Assembly: GCF_001514285.1 (NCBI RefSeq)
Contig: NZ_KQ949035.1
Span: 62,001-126,000 of the forward strand
Direction: 5' to 3'
DNA: 64,000 nucleotides
DNA from: Streptomyces sp. DSM 15324
GTDB lineage: Bacteria; Actinomycetota; Actinomycetes; Streptomycetales; Streptomycetaceae
The notes under the pieces were generated by a model, which saw only the letters and a program-made list of their open reading frames with translations, ran no database searches and was not told where the DNA came from. This document shows, in pieces, positions 57,697-64,000 of the stretch. The first letter of the stretch is position 1. Each line of letters starts with the position of its first letter. The translations under genes and the position numbers were made by a program.

Positions 57697-58734
57697 GTGC
57701 TGACCGGCCGGATCGCCGCCCACCATGCCGTCGCCGCGTCCCTGGACCGGCTGGACGACGGTGAGATCACCGCTCTGCTGGCCGGCGGGGTGCCGCTCGG
57801 GACGGGGATCGGCGGCCAGGTCCTGCGGGTCGAGGTGGGCGCGCGGACCGTGTTCGTGAAGCGGATCCGGCTGTCCGACGCCGAACTGCGGCCGGGACGG
57901 CGGCAGTCGACGGCCGATCCGTTCGGGTTGCCGCCCGCGTGCCACTACGGCATCGGCAGCCCGGGCTTCGGCGGGTGGCGTGAGCTGGCCGTTCAGCTGA
58001 TGACGACCCGGTGGGCGCTGTCCGGGCGGTTCGCCGGATTCCCGCTGCTGCACCACTGGCGGGTGCTGCCCGACGCGCCGCGCCCGCTGCCGCCCGAACT
58101 GGCCGATGTGGAGCGGACGGTGGCCTACTGGGGTGGCGGCCGGGGAGTGCGAGAACGGCTGGAGGGGCTGCGGACGGCGACGGCGGCCCTCACCCTGTTC
58201 CTGGAGTACGTCCCGGACACCCTCCACGACTGGCTGGGCGCACGGCTGCGCACGTCGGACGCGGCGGCGGACGCGGCGTGCGCGCTGGTGGCCCGGGAGT
58301 TGTCGGCTCTCACCACGTTCCTCCGGGAGCGCCGGCTGCTCCACTTCGACGCGCACTTCCGCAACCTCCTCACGGACGGGCGGCGGCTCTACCTCACCGA
58401 CCATGGACTCGCCGTCTCCACCCGGTTCCGGCTCGGCCCCGGGGAACGGGACTTCCTCGCCGTACACCAGGACTACGACCACGCCTACACCCACTGCTAC
58501 CTGGTGAAATGGCTGGTCACCGATCTGTACGGGTATGTCGGCGAGGAACGCGAGGCCTTCGTGCGCGCCTGCGCGCAGGGCCGGGGGCCGGAGGGGATCC
58601 CCCGGGGCGCGGCCGCGCTGCTGCGCCGCCACGCCCCGGTCGCCGTCGTGATGGAGGAGTTCCAGCGCCGGCTGGTGGAGGAGAGCCGCTCGACTCCGTT
58701 CCCGGCGCGGGACGTGCGCCGTGCGCTCGGCTGA
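57697..58734 (+). CDS. Kinase-fold phosphotransferase-like protein
   Basis: A 345-residue protein with a protein-kinase/aminoglycoside-phosphotransferase-like fold. VEVGARTVFVKRIRLSDAEL supplies the ATP-binding lysine, LFLEYVPDTLHDWLGARL is the hinge region, and RLLHFDAHFRNLLTDG then LYLTDHGLAVS give the catalytic loop (HFDAHFRN, with the expected Asp and Asn) and the metal Asp (DHG in place of DFG). The substrate is unknown; it may be a small molecule rather than a protein. GTG 57697 has GGAGG 8 nt upstream. It is convergent with the TmrB-NUDIX gene. Confidence 0.78.
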   Translation: MLTGRIAAHHAVAASLDRLDDGEITALLAGGVPLGTGIGGQVLRVEVGARTVFVKRIRLSDAELRPGRRQSTADPFGLPPACHYGIGSPGFGGWRELAVQLMTTRWALSGRFAGFPLLHHWRVLPDAPRPLPPELADVERTVAYWGGGRGVRERLEGLRTATAALTLFLEYVPDTLHDWLGARLRTSDAAADAACALVARELSALTTFLRERRLLHFDAHFRNLLTDGRRLYLTDHGLAVSTRFRLGPGERDFLAVHQDYDHAYTHCYLVKWLVTDLYGYVGEEREAFVRACAQGRGPEGIPRGAAALLRRHAPVAVVMEEFQRRLVEESRSTPFPARDVRRALG

Positions 58735-58749
58735 GGTGCGCTCAGCCGA
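58727..58749. terminator. Bidirectional terminator hairpin
   Basis: TCGGCTGAG and CTCAGCCGA form a perfect 9-bp stem with a 5-nt loop. It spans the stop codons of the two convergent genes, whose 3' ends are 7 bp apart. Confidence 0.8.
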
Positions 58750-59785
58750 CCGGAACCCCGGCCTCCAGGTACAGGGCGGCGCCGCGCTCCCGCGCCCTCA
58801 GCGCCCAGCGCAGCCGCTCGTAGCGGACCGGTGGCAGAAGATCGGCGGCCTCCGCCTCGGTGACGAAGCGCCAGCCGCGCAGTTCGGGGCCGGGCAGCAG
58901 CAGTCCCTCGGCGGCCGCCGTGTCGAGCCGGCCGCCGTCGAAGAGGAGGCGCAGTCCGCCGTAGGCGGGGGGTGCGGGCCGTTCCCAGTCGACGACGAGC
59001 AGCCGGGGTACGTCTTCCAGGTGGACGCCGGTCTCCTCCTCAACCTCGCGCATCCCGGCGCGGGCGGGTGCCTCGCCGGGTTCCACGACCCCGCCGGGGA
59101 ATTCCCAGCCCGGTTTGTAGGTCGGATCGACGAGCAGCACCCGGTCGTGCTCGTCGAAGAGCAGCACTCCGGAGGCGAGGGTCTCGCCGGTGGGTTCGGG
59201 GGTCTGGACGATGTCGCAGGCGGGCACGGCGCCGGTGCCGACCGCGTCGGCTATGCGGACGGCGGTCTCGTACGGGGTGAGGTGGCTGGTGTCGACGAGG
59301 TGGGCGTCTGCCGTGAGCCAGGAGGCGAGGGCGGCGCGGTAGGGCTCGATGTGGTCGTAGGACCACTGGCGGACGCGGATCTCGCCGTCGGGGAGGTCGG
59401 GCGGGACCTCGCGGTCGGCTATGCGCCCGCGCAGGATCGTTTCCGCCGGGGCGAGGAGCACGTGGTGGACCGGTATCCGGCGGGCGGCGAGAGCGCCGAA
59501 GATCTCGTCGCGGTACTCCTGGCGCAGCAGGGTCATGGGGACGACCAGGGTGCCGCCGACCTCGGAGAGAAGGGCGGCCGCGGTGTCGATCACCAGCCGG
59601 CGCCAGATCCGGAGGTCCTGGTGGTCGCCGACCTCCGCCAGGCGTTTGGGCGGCAGCAGGTGCGGGAGCGCTCCGCCGATCACCTCGGGGTCGAAGAGCG
59701 TGCTGTTCGGGATCAGGTCGATCAGTTCCCGTGCGGTGGTGGTCTTGCCCGCACCGAACGCGCCGTTGATCCAAACGACGGTCAC
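58742..59785 (-). CDS. TmrB-like P-loop kinase fused to a NUDIX hydrolase
   Basis: A 347-residue fusion. Residues 1-185 are an AAA/P-loop kinase of the tunicamycin-resistance TmrB type: VVWINGAFGAGKTTTARELI (Walker A), STLFDPEVIGGALPHLLPP, VVPMTLLRQEYRDEIFGAL and HHVLLAPAETILRGRI. Residues 205-330 are a NUDIX domain with an intact box (GGVVEPGEAPARAGMREVEEETGV with E-x7-REVEEETG) and VLLVDPTYKPGWEFP before it. The pair could phosphorylate and then hydrolyse, or sanitise, a nucleoside-sugar-like compound. GTG 59785 has GAGGGGGAA 3-5 nt upstream. The fusion is much more specific than either domain alone. Confidence 0.9.
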   Translation of the reverse strand: MTVVWINGAFGAGKTTTARELIDLIPNSTLFDPEVIGGALPHLLPPKRLAEVGDHQDLRIWRRLVIDTAAALLSEVGGTLVVPMTLLRQEYRDEIFGALAARRIPVHHVLLAPAETILRGRIADREVPPDLPDGEIRVRQWSYDHIEPYRAALASWLTADAHLVDTSHLTPYETAVRIADAVGTGAVPACDIVQTPEPTGETLASGVLLFDEHDRVLLVDPTYKPGWEFPGGVVEPGEAPARAGMREVEEETGVHLEDVPRLLVVDWERPAPPAYGGLRLLFDGGRLDTAAAEGLLLPGPELRGWRFVTEAEAADLLPPVRYERLRWALRARERGAALYLEAGVPVG

Positions 59786-59942
59786 ATTTCCCCCTCTTCT
59801 GGTGGCCCCCTGTGGCTTGCCCGCTCCACCCTGCCATGGAAACCACCTCCGCGAAGAGGGCGCACGAAGGCCGTGGCGCCGGTGCTCCCGCAAAGGGGGC
59901 ACCCGCGCCACGGCCGATGCGTCCGGCGTGCCGCGCCCGCCG

Positions 59943-60137
59943 TCAGTCGGTCTGGCCCAGAGCGTTGTCGTCGATCGCCAGGCTCTCGCTGGCGATGGTG
60001 TGGTCGAGGCTGCCGACGGTGTCACGGACGTTCAGGTCGTCGAGGTCGTCGGCGCCGAGGCCGTGGGAGGGGGTGATGGCCGCGACGACGAACCCGGTGG
60101 CGAGGGAGGCGATGGCGAGCATGCTGCGCTTCTTCAT
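59943..60137 (-). CDS. Small secreted protein, 64 residues
   Basis: A short exported protein. Residues 1-28 are a signal peptide: MKKRSMLAIASLATGFVVAA then ITPSHG. The mature part is acidic (LGADDLDDLNVRDTVGSLDH, TIASESLAIDDNALGQTD) with no Cys and no known domain. ATG 60137 has GGAG 5 nt upstream; GTG 60143 is less likely. Small secreted acidic proteins in Streptomyces are often surface-associated. It lies 157 nt upstream of the TmrB-NUDIX gene on the same strand. Confidence 0.75.
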   Translation of the reverse strand: MKKRSMLAIASLATGFVVAAITPSHGLGADDLDDLNVRDTVGSLDHTIASESLAIDDNALGQTD

Positions 60138-60259
60138 GCCCACTCCAACGGCAGGAGGCCACGGAGGTCACGCCCCGCCCACACCCACCGCCCGAACCGG
60201 GGAGCGGATGGCCGACCGGCTCGATACCCTGCTCCGAACGGACCCGCCGGGCCCCCGAG

Positions 60260-60553
60260 CCCGGAGGACCCGGACCCACGGGACCGAGCAAACCCACCGA
60301 ACCCACCGAACCCACCGGACCCACAGGACGCACCGGTCCCTATCTGCGCCACCGGACCCACCGACCGCCTGAACGCCCTGCGAGGCTGGAGTCAGAGGCC
60401 GCGGGAGAGCAGCACCGCCAAAGTCCGAGGGCCCGGCGCCCAGCGGCGGGGGGCTCAGCACCGCTCGCAGTCCGGAGCCCCGCTCTCACCGCCCCGCGCC
60501 CAGCGGCCCCCGGCTGAGCGCCGAGCACAGGACGGAGCGCCGAGCACAGGACC
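60260..60553. repeat. C-rich low-complexity block with 9-bp and 19-bp repeats
   Basis: The 504-bp gap 60138-60641 holds no gene that I trust. AACCCACCG is repeated at 60291, 60300 and 60309, with a diverged fourth unit to 60326, preceded by similar CGGACCCACG words. A 19-bp unit GAGCGCCGAGCACAGGACG occurs at 60516 and 60535. GCACCGCTCGC-like words recur between 60460 and 60640. The style resembles the block at 38465-39115 and, like it, lies at the 3' side of a ROK-family gene. Confidence 0.75.
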
Positions 60554-60641
60554 GAGCGGTGCGCTCGCGGGAGAGCGGTGCGCCCAGAGCCGCGCAGTGC
60601 CCTCAGGGCAGGGCACCGCTCGCGGTCGCCGCACGCGTGCC

Positions 60642-61598
60642 TCACACCCGTACCGCCCCGGCCCCCGCCCCCGCCTTCACCAGTGCCGCCGCGGCCGCCC
60701 CGACGAGTCCGGCGTCCGTACCCATCTGGGCTGGGACCACTTGCAGGCGCTGGACGAAGGAGAGCGTGGCGTAGCGGGCGAGGGCCCGGCGGAGCGGGGT
60801 GAAGAGGACGTCGCCCGCCTTGCCCACTCCTCCGCCGATCACCGCGATGTCGATCTCGACGAGGGTGGCGGTGGCCGCGATGCCGGCGGCGAGGGCCTGG
60901 GCGGCGCGGTCGAAGGAGGCGACGGCCACCGGGTCGCCCGCGCGGGCGGCGGCGGCCACGGCGGCCGCGGAGGTGTCGCCGTCGGGGCCGGGAAGCCAGC
61001 CGTTCTCCAGGGCGCGCCGGGCGATGTTGGGCCCGCTGGCGATGCGTTCCACGCAGCCGCGCGCCCCGCACGGGCAGGGATCGCCGTCGAGGTCGACGCT
61101 GATGTGGCCGATGTGACCGGCGTTGCCGGTGGGGCCCGGGTGCAGGCGCCCGCCGAGGACCAGGCCTCCGCCCACTCCGGTGGAGACCACCATGCACAGG
61201 GCGTTGTCGTGGCCGCGGGCGGCGCCCTGCCAGTGCTCGGCCGCCGTGATGGCCACGCCGTCGCCGATCAGCTCGACGGGGAGGTTGCCGGTCGCGGCCC
61301 GGACGCGGTCGACGAGCGGGTAGTCGCGCCAGCCGGGCACGTTCACCGGGCTGACCGTGCCGGCGGAGGCGTCCACCGGGCCGGCGCTGCCGATGCCGAC
61401 GGCGTACACGCGGGGCCACAGCGGGGAAGCGGTCAGTGCCTTGAGCACCTCCTCGACGGCCGCCATCACGGTGTCGCCGTCCTCCTGCGCGGGCGTGGGC
61501 CGCTGTGCGCGGACCAGGATCGTGCCGTCGCCGTCCACCAGGGCTCCGGCGATCTTGGTGCCGCCCATGTCGAGCGCGGCCACGAGGTCGGTCTGCAT
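60642..61598 (-). CDS. ROK-family sugar kinase (glucokinase-like)
   Basis: A 318-residue kinase without a DNA-binding domain. The ATP loop is VAALDMGGTKIAGALVDGDG, then GIGSAGPVDASAGTVSPVNV, the expected NDA position reads LIGDGVAITAAEHWQG, followed by VVSTGVGGGLVLGGRLHPG, the zinc motif CPCGARGCVERIASGP and IAVIGGGVGKAGDVLF. It phosphorylates glucose or a related sugar using ATP. ATG 61598 is the first start after the promoter; the open frame further upstream crosses the operator and is not coding. It is divergent from lacI, with one palindrome between. Confidence 0.92.
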   Translation of the reverse strand: MQTDLVAALDMGGTKIAGALVDGDGTILVRAQRPTPAQEDGDTVMAAVEEVLKALTASPLWPRVYAVGIGSAGPVDASAGTVSPVNVPGWRDYPLVDRVRAATGNLPVELIGDGVAITAAEHWQGAARGHDNALCMVVSTGVGGGLVLGGRLHPGPTGNAGHIGHISVDLDGDPCPCGARGCVERIASGPNIARRALENGWLPGPDGDTSAAAVAAAARAGDPVAVASFDRAAQALAAGIAATATLVEIDIAVIGGGVGKAGDVLFTPLRRALARYATLSFVQRLQVVPAQMGTDAGLVGAAAAALVKAGAGAGAVRV

Positions 61599-61699
61599 CA
61601 AAGTCTCGGTTCTCCCCGTCAGCCTTGGAAAAGGGGCCGGCCGGCCTGTGGTGGGGGACGTGGGCCGGAGTTTGTCGCTGGACAGTCTCTCCCGCATCT

Positions 61700-61711
61700 G
61701 ACAACGTTGTC
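61700..61711. promoter_or_regulatory. LacI-type operator GACAACGTTGTC
   Basis: A perfect 12-bp palindrome with a central CpG, the usual form of LacI/GalR-family operators. Flanking CTG/CAG extends the symmetry. It lies 101 bp upstream of the ROK kinase start and 125 bp upstream of the LacI start, and overlaps a possible TGGACA -35 element for the kinase gene. Confidence 0.8.
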
Positions 61712-61836
61712 CAGGCTCTATGCTCGACGCCACATCCTCATACGCACCCAGGGACCCGTCCACCCCGTCGGCACCGTCTCCCGGCCGCCGCCTCCGGGCG
61801 GTCGTCCCGTGGACGACAGGAACAGGACTCCGCATC

Positions 61837-62874
61837 GTGCCCGAGACGCCGCGCCGCCCCGACAGCCGTTACGGCAACCGTCCCACGATGAAGGATGTCG
61901 CGGCACGCGCCGGCGTCGGCCTCAAGACGGTCTCCCGGGTGGTCAACGGCGAGCCGGGGGTCACCCCCGAGACCGAGCGCCGGGTCCAGGAGGCCATCGA
62001 CGCGCTGGGGTTCCGCCGCAACGACAGCGCGCGGGTGCTGCGCAAGGGGCGTACCGCGAGCATCGGTCTGGTCCTGGAGGATCTGGCGGACCCGTTCTAC
62101 GGCCCGCTCAGCCGGGCGGTGGAGGAGGTGGCCCGGGCCCACGGGGCGCTGCTGATCAACGGTTCCAGCGCCGAGGACCCGGACCGGGAGCAGGAGCTGG
62201 CGCTGGCGCTGTGCGCGCGGCGGGTGGACGGGCTCGTGGTGATCCCGGCCGGTGACGACCACCGGTATCTGGAGCCGGAGGTCAAGGCGGGCGTGGCGAC
62301 GGTGTTCGTGGACCGGCCGGCGGGGCACATGGACGCCGACTGTGTGCTGTCGGACAACTTCGGCGGGGCCCGCGAGGGCGTGGCCCATCTCATCGCGCAC
62401 GGGCACCGGCGGATCGGTTTCATCGGCGACATGCCGCGTATCCACACCGCCGCGGAGCGGCTGCGAGGCTACCGGACGGCGATGGAGGACGCGGGGATAG
62501 AGGTCGCGGACGCCTGGGTCTCGCTGGGCACCACCGATCCGGAGCGGGTGCGCCGGGCGGCCGAGGAGATGCTGTCGGGTCCGGAGCCGGTCACGGCGGT
62601 CTTCTCGGGGAACAACCGGGTGACGGTCACCGTGATCCGGGTTCTCGCGGAGCGGGCCCGCCGGGTGGCGTTGGTGGCCTTCGACGATCTGGAGCTGGCC
62701 GATCTGCTGGAGCCGGGGGTGACGGTCGTCGCGCAGGACGCGGCGGCGCTCGGCCGGACCGCCGCGGAGCGGTTGTTCCGGCAGTTGGAGGGCACGCTCG
62801 TCGTGCCGGAGCGCATCGAGCTGCCCACCCGGCTGATCACGCGCGGTTCGGGTGAGCTTCCGCCCGCGGACTGA
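61837..62874 (+). CDS. LacI-family transcriptional regulator
   Basis: A 345-residue repressor. The headpiece is MKDVAARAGVGLKTVSRVVN then GEPGVTPETERRVQEAIDAL, with the hinge FRRNDSARVLRKGRTASIGL. The periplasmic-binding-type core has LEDLADPFYGPLSRAVEEVA, LINGSSAEDPDREQELALAL, VLSDNFGGAREGVAHLIAHG and VTAVFSGNNRVTVTVIRVLA. The effector is probably a sugar. The start is uncertain: GTG 61837 has AGGACT nearby, while ATG 61720 in the same frame would add 39 atypical residues and lies only 8 bp from the operator. It very likely controls itself and the divergent kinase. Confidence 0.93.
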   Translation: MPETPRRPDSRYGNRPTMKDVAARAGVGLKTVSRVVNGEPGVTPETERRVQEAIDALGFRRNDSARVLRKGRTASIGLVLEDLADPFYGPLSRAVEEVARAHGALLINGSSAEDPDREQELALALCARRVDGLVVIPAGDDHRYLEPEVKAGVATVFVDRPAGHMDADCVLSDNFGGAREGVAHLIAHGHRRIGFIGDMPRIHTAAERLRGYRTAMEDAGIEVADAWVSLGTTDPERVRRAAEEMLSGPEPVTAVFSGNNRVTVTVIRVLAERARRVALVAFDDLELADLLEPGVTVVAQDAAALGRTAAERLFRQLEGTLVVPERIELPTRLITRGSGELPPAD

Positions 62875-62890
62875 GGCAGACTGGGCACGG

Positions 62891-63628
62891 ATGGACGAAT
62901 GCCGGGAACACCGCTCGCTGGAGGCGCTGGGGCTGGGTCGTGCGCCGTGCGACCATCCGCTCGGCTACCCGGGTGTGTGGCCGGCCGAGTCGGGTCTGCT
63001 CGCCGGTGATCTGCTGCTGCCCCTGGACCGCCTCAGGCATCCTGGCCGCAGCCCGGTCCTGGCCGTCGGCTCCAACGCCTCTCCGGGGCAACTGCGGCAC
63101 AAGATGGCGGTGTTGGGGATCACCTCGCCGATCCCGATGGTGCGGACCCGGGTGCGCGGTGTCGAGGTGGGTGTCTCTGCGCACGTCAGCCGTCTGGGGT
63201 ACATGTCCGCCTCTCCCGTCGCCTCCCCGGGTGCGGCACGGGAGTTGTTCGTGATCTGGCTGGACGACGAGCAACTCGCCGCGGTCGACGCGACCGAGCC
63301 GAACTACGACCGGGTCGTCCTGCCCGCGCCCCGGTTCAGGGTCGAGCTGGAGAGCGGCGAGACGCTGGACGAGGTGTTCTCGTACGTCAATCGCCACGGC
63401 GTCCTGCACAACGGCCTCGGCTTTCCGCGCAGTCACCCCGGCCAGCGTCCGCTCATCACCGAACTGCTGGGCGCGTCACCGGCGTTGCGACGGCTCTTCG
63501 GGACGACGCCGGAGGAGTTCGTGGCCCGCGCGCGGTCGGACGCGGCGCTCTGCGAGCGCGGCACGCGCCTGCTCGCGGAGGAGCGGCGGGTGACGTGCTC
63601 CGGGCTGGAGCATCTGCGGGCGTCGTAG
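62891..63628 (+). CDS. Hypothetical protein with gamma-glutamylcyclotransferase-like core
   Basis: A 245-residue cytosolic protein. The segment PVLAVGSNASPGQLRHKM (about residues 55-72) matches the YGSNxSxxQL motif of the gamma-glutamylcyclotransferase fold, and LAAVDATEPNYDRVVLPA matches its later substrate-facing part. The rest is beta-rich up to VFSYVNRHGVLHNGLGFP, followed by a helical tail. The catalytic Glu cannot be placed with confidence, so activity is uncertain. ATG 62891 lies 16 nt after the lacI stop on the same strand, suggesting co-transcription. Confidence 0.7.
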   Translation: MDECREHRSLEALGLGRAPCDHPLGYPGVWPAESGLLAGDLLLPLDRLRHPGRSPVLAVGSNASPGQLRHKMAVLGITSPIPMVRTRVRGVEVGVSAHVSRLGYMSASPVASPGAARELFVIWLDDEQLAAVDATEPNYDRVVLPAPRFRVELESGETLDEVFSYVNRHGVLHNGLGFPRSHPGQRPLITELLGASPALRRLFGTTPEEFVARARSDAALCERGTRLLAEERRVTCSGLEHLRAS

Positions 63629-63631
63629 AGG

Positions 63632-63769
63632 CTGACCGGCGCCGGTTCGCAGTGGTTCACCCGCGCCGTCGCCGGCGTGCCCGGGGACCCCACGGCGTGT
63701 GTGGCCGACCTTGCCTCAGTGACCCTGGATCCGGCCGGGCACGGGATGGAGATCATCACGCGCCCGTAG
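63632..63769 (+). pseudogene. Short protein-like fragment after the preceding stop
   Basis: Directly after the TAG at 63626, the same frame continues as plausible protein: LTGAGSQWFTRAVAGVPGDP, TACVADLASVTLDPAGHGME then IITRP and TAG at 63767. It has no start codon or ribosome binding site. It may be the 3' remnant of a separate deleted gene, or the natural extension of the upstream protein beyond a premature stop. I do not recognise the family. Confidence 0.3.
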
Positions 63770-63813
63770 AGGGTGCCCGAGCGGTAGCCCCCGAGTGCCC
63801 GGCCGGGTCGCGG

Positions 63814-64000
63814 TCAGGGTGCCGAAGCCGTCAGTTCGCCCCGTCGAGGGGCGGCGAAGCCCTCCAGGGCCGCCCGGGACAGCCCGGTCGCGTCGGTCAC
63901 CTCGGCGAGGTCGAGGGCGCCGCAGTCCAGGCCGCGCAGCAGGTAGCCGCCGAGGGCCTTGGCGGTGGCCGGTTCGTCCAGCACGTCGCCGCCGGCCCGG
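63814..64000 (-). CDS. C-terminal part of an unidentified protein (partial)
   Basis: The last 61 codons of a minus-strand gene that enters from the right edge, ending at TGA 63814. It reads RAGGDVLDEPATAKALGGYL, LRGLDCGALDLAEVTDATGL and SRAALEGFAAPRRGELTASAP. Codon use is normal and helices are predicted throughout. LAEVTDATGLSRAALEGF resembles a small helix-turn-helix, but too little is visible to name it. Confidence 0.6.
   Translation of the reverse strand, partial: RAGGDVLDEPATAKALGGYLLRGLDCGALDLAEVTDATGLSRAALEGFAAPRRGELTASAP

Noticed and set aside
61720..61836. ATG 61720 as the start of the LacI regulator
   Set aside because: It would add 39 Pro/Ser/Arg-rich residues before a complete headpiece and place the start 8 bp from the operator. 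It remains possible but is less likely than GTG 61837.

Overview
The window is about 64 kb of very GC-rich DNA from a Streptomyces-type actinomycete chromosome. The evidence is third-position G/C bias, frequent GTG starts, many start codons lying 6-7 nt after a -10-like hexamer (leaderless transcripts), and families typical of the genus: DUF6643, TerD/TerA, DUF1272, FtsX-type ABC operons, eukaryote-type protein kinase and anti-sigma-like ATPases. I saw no rRNA, tRNA, CRISPR array, integrase or insertion sequence. It reads as ordinary chromosome with scattered decayed genes, not as a mobile island.

Layout. 1-4.1 kb: the start of a DevR/OsdR-type response regulator beside DosR-box-like palindromes and the tail of a lost flavohaemoprotein-like reductase, then an unknown protein, an EVE-domain protein and a CelD-like GNAT. 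4.4-9 kb: a frameshifted CNNM/CBS membrane protein, a secreted EEP-fold phosphohydrolase with a jacalin-like domain, and a membrane Ser/Thr kinase. 9-16 kb: a membrane ABM-domain protein, a two-gene molybdenum hydroxylase operon, a NUDIX hydrolase and apolipoprotein N-acyltransferase (lnt). 16-24 kb: an O-antigen-ligase-like protein, a membrane protein with a PH-like tail, a glutamate-racemase-like enzyme divergent from an HpnB-like glycosyltransferase, a TerD-TerA fusion, DUF6643, a MOSC protein and a membrane protein. 24-33 kb: a beta-helix/AAA+ fusion, a large membrane alpha/beta-hydrolase, a DeoR regulator, an SRPBCC protein, a Cds1-like PLP enzyme and an anti-sigma-type ATPase. 33-37 kb: a SHOCT/ATPase/FtsX-permease operon.

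37-45 kb: DUF1272, an NAD(P)-dependent dehydrogenase, a G-rich repeat block with a 17-bp minisatellite, a ROK repressor, AlkB, an RlmG-like methyltransferase and an MFS exporter fused to three carboxypeptidase-regulatory-like domains. 45-54 kb: htpG, a stretch of decayed gene fragments, an MFS gene, a divergent marR/MFS pair, and a NarL-type two-component system. 54-64 kb: a divergent tetR/Ddn-like pair, a geranylgeranyl-reductase-like flavoprotein, an M20 peptidase, a kinase-fold phosphotransferase convergent with a TmrB-NUDIX fusion, a tiny secreted protein, a second C-rich repeat block, a divergent ROK-kinase/LacI pair, and two incomplete reading frames.

The clearest functional logic is in divergent regulator/target pairs with palindromes between them: marR/MFS (two ATGC-N4-GCAT sites), tetR/Ddn-like (two GAGAGC-N3-GCTCT sites) and ROK kinase/lacI (GACAACGTTGTC). 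The most unusual proteins are the beta-helix/AAA+ fusion, the MFS-carboxypeptidase-regulatory fusion and the TmrB-NUDIX fusion. I did not find a clearly new multi-gene system.
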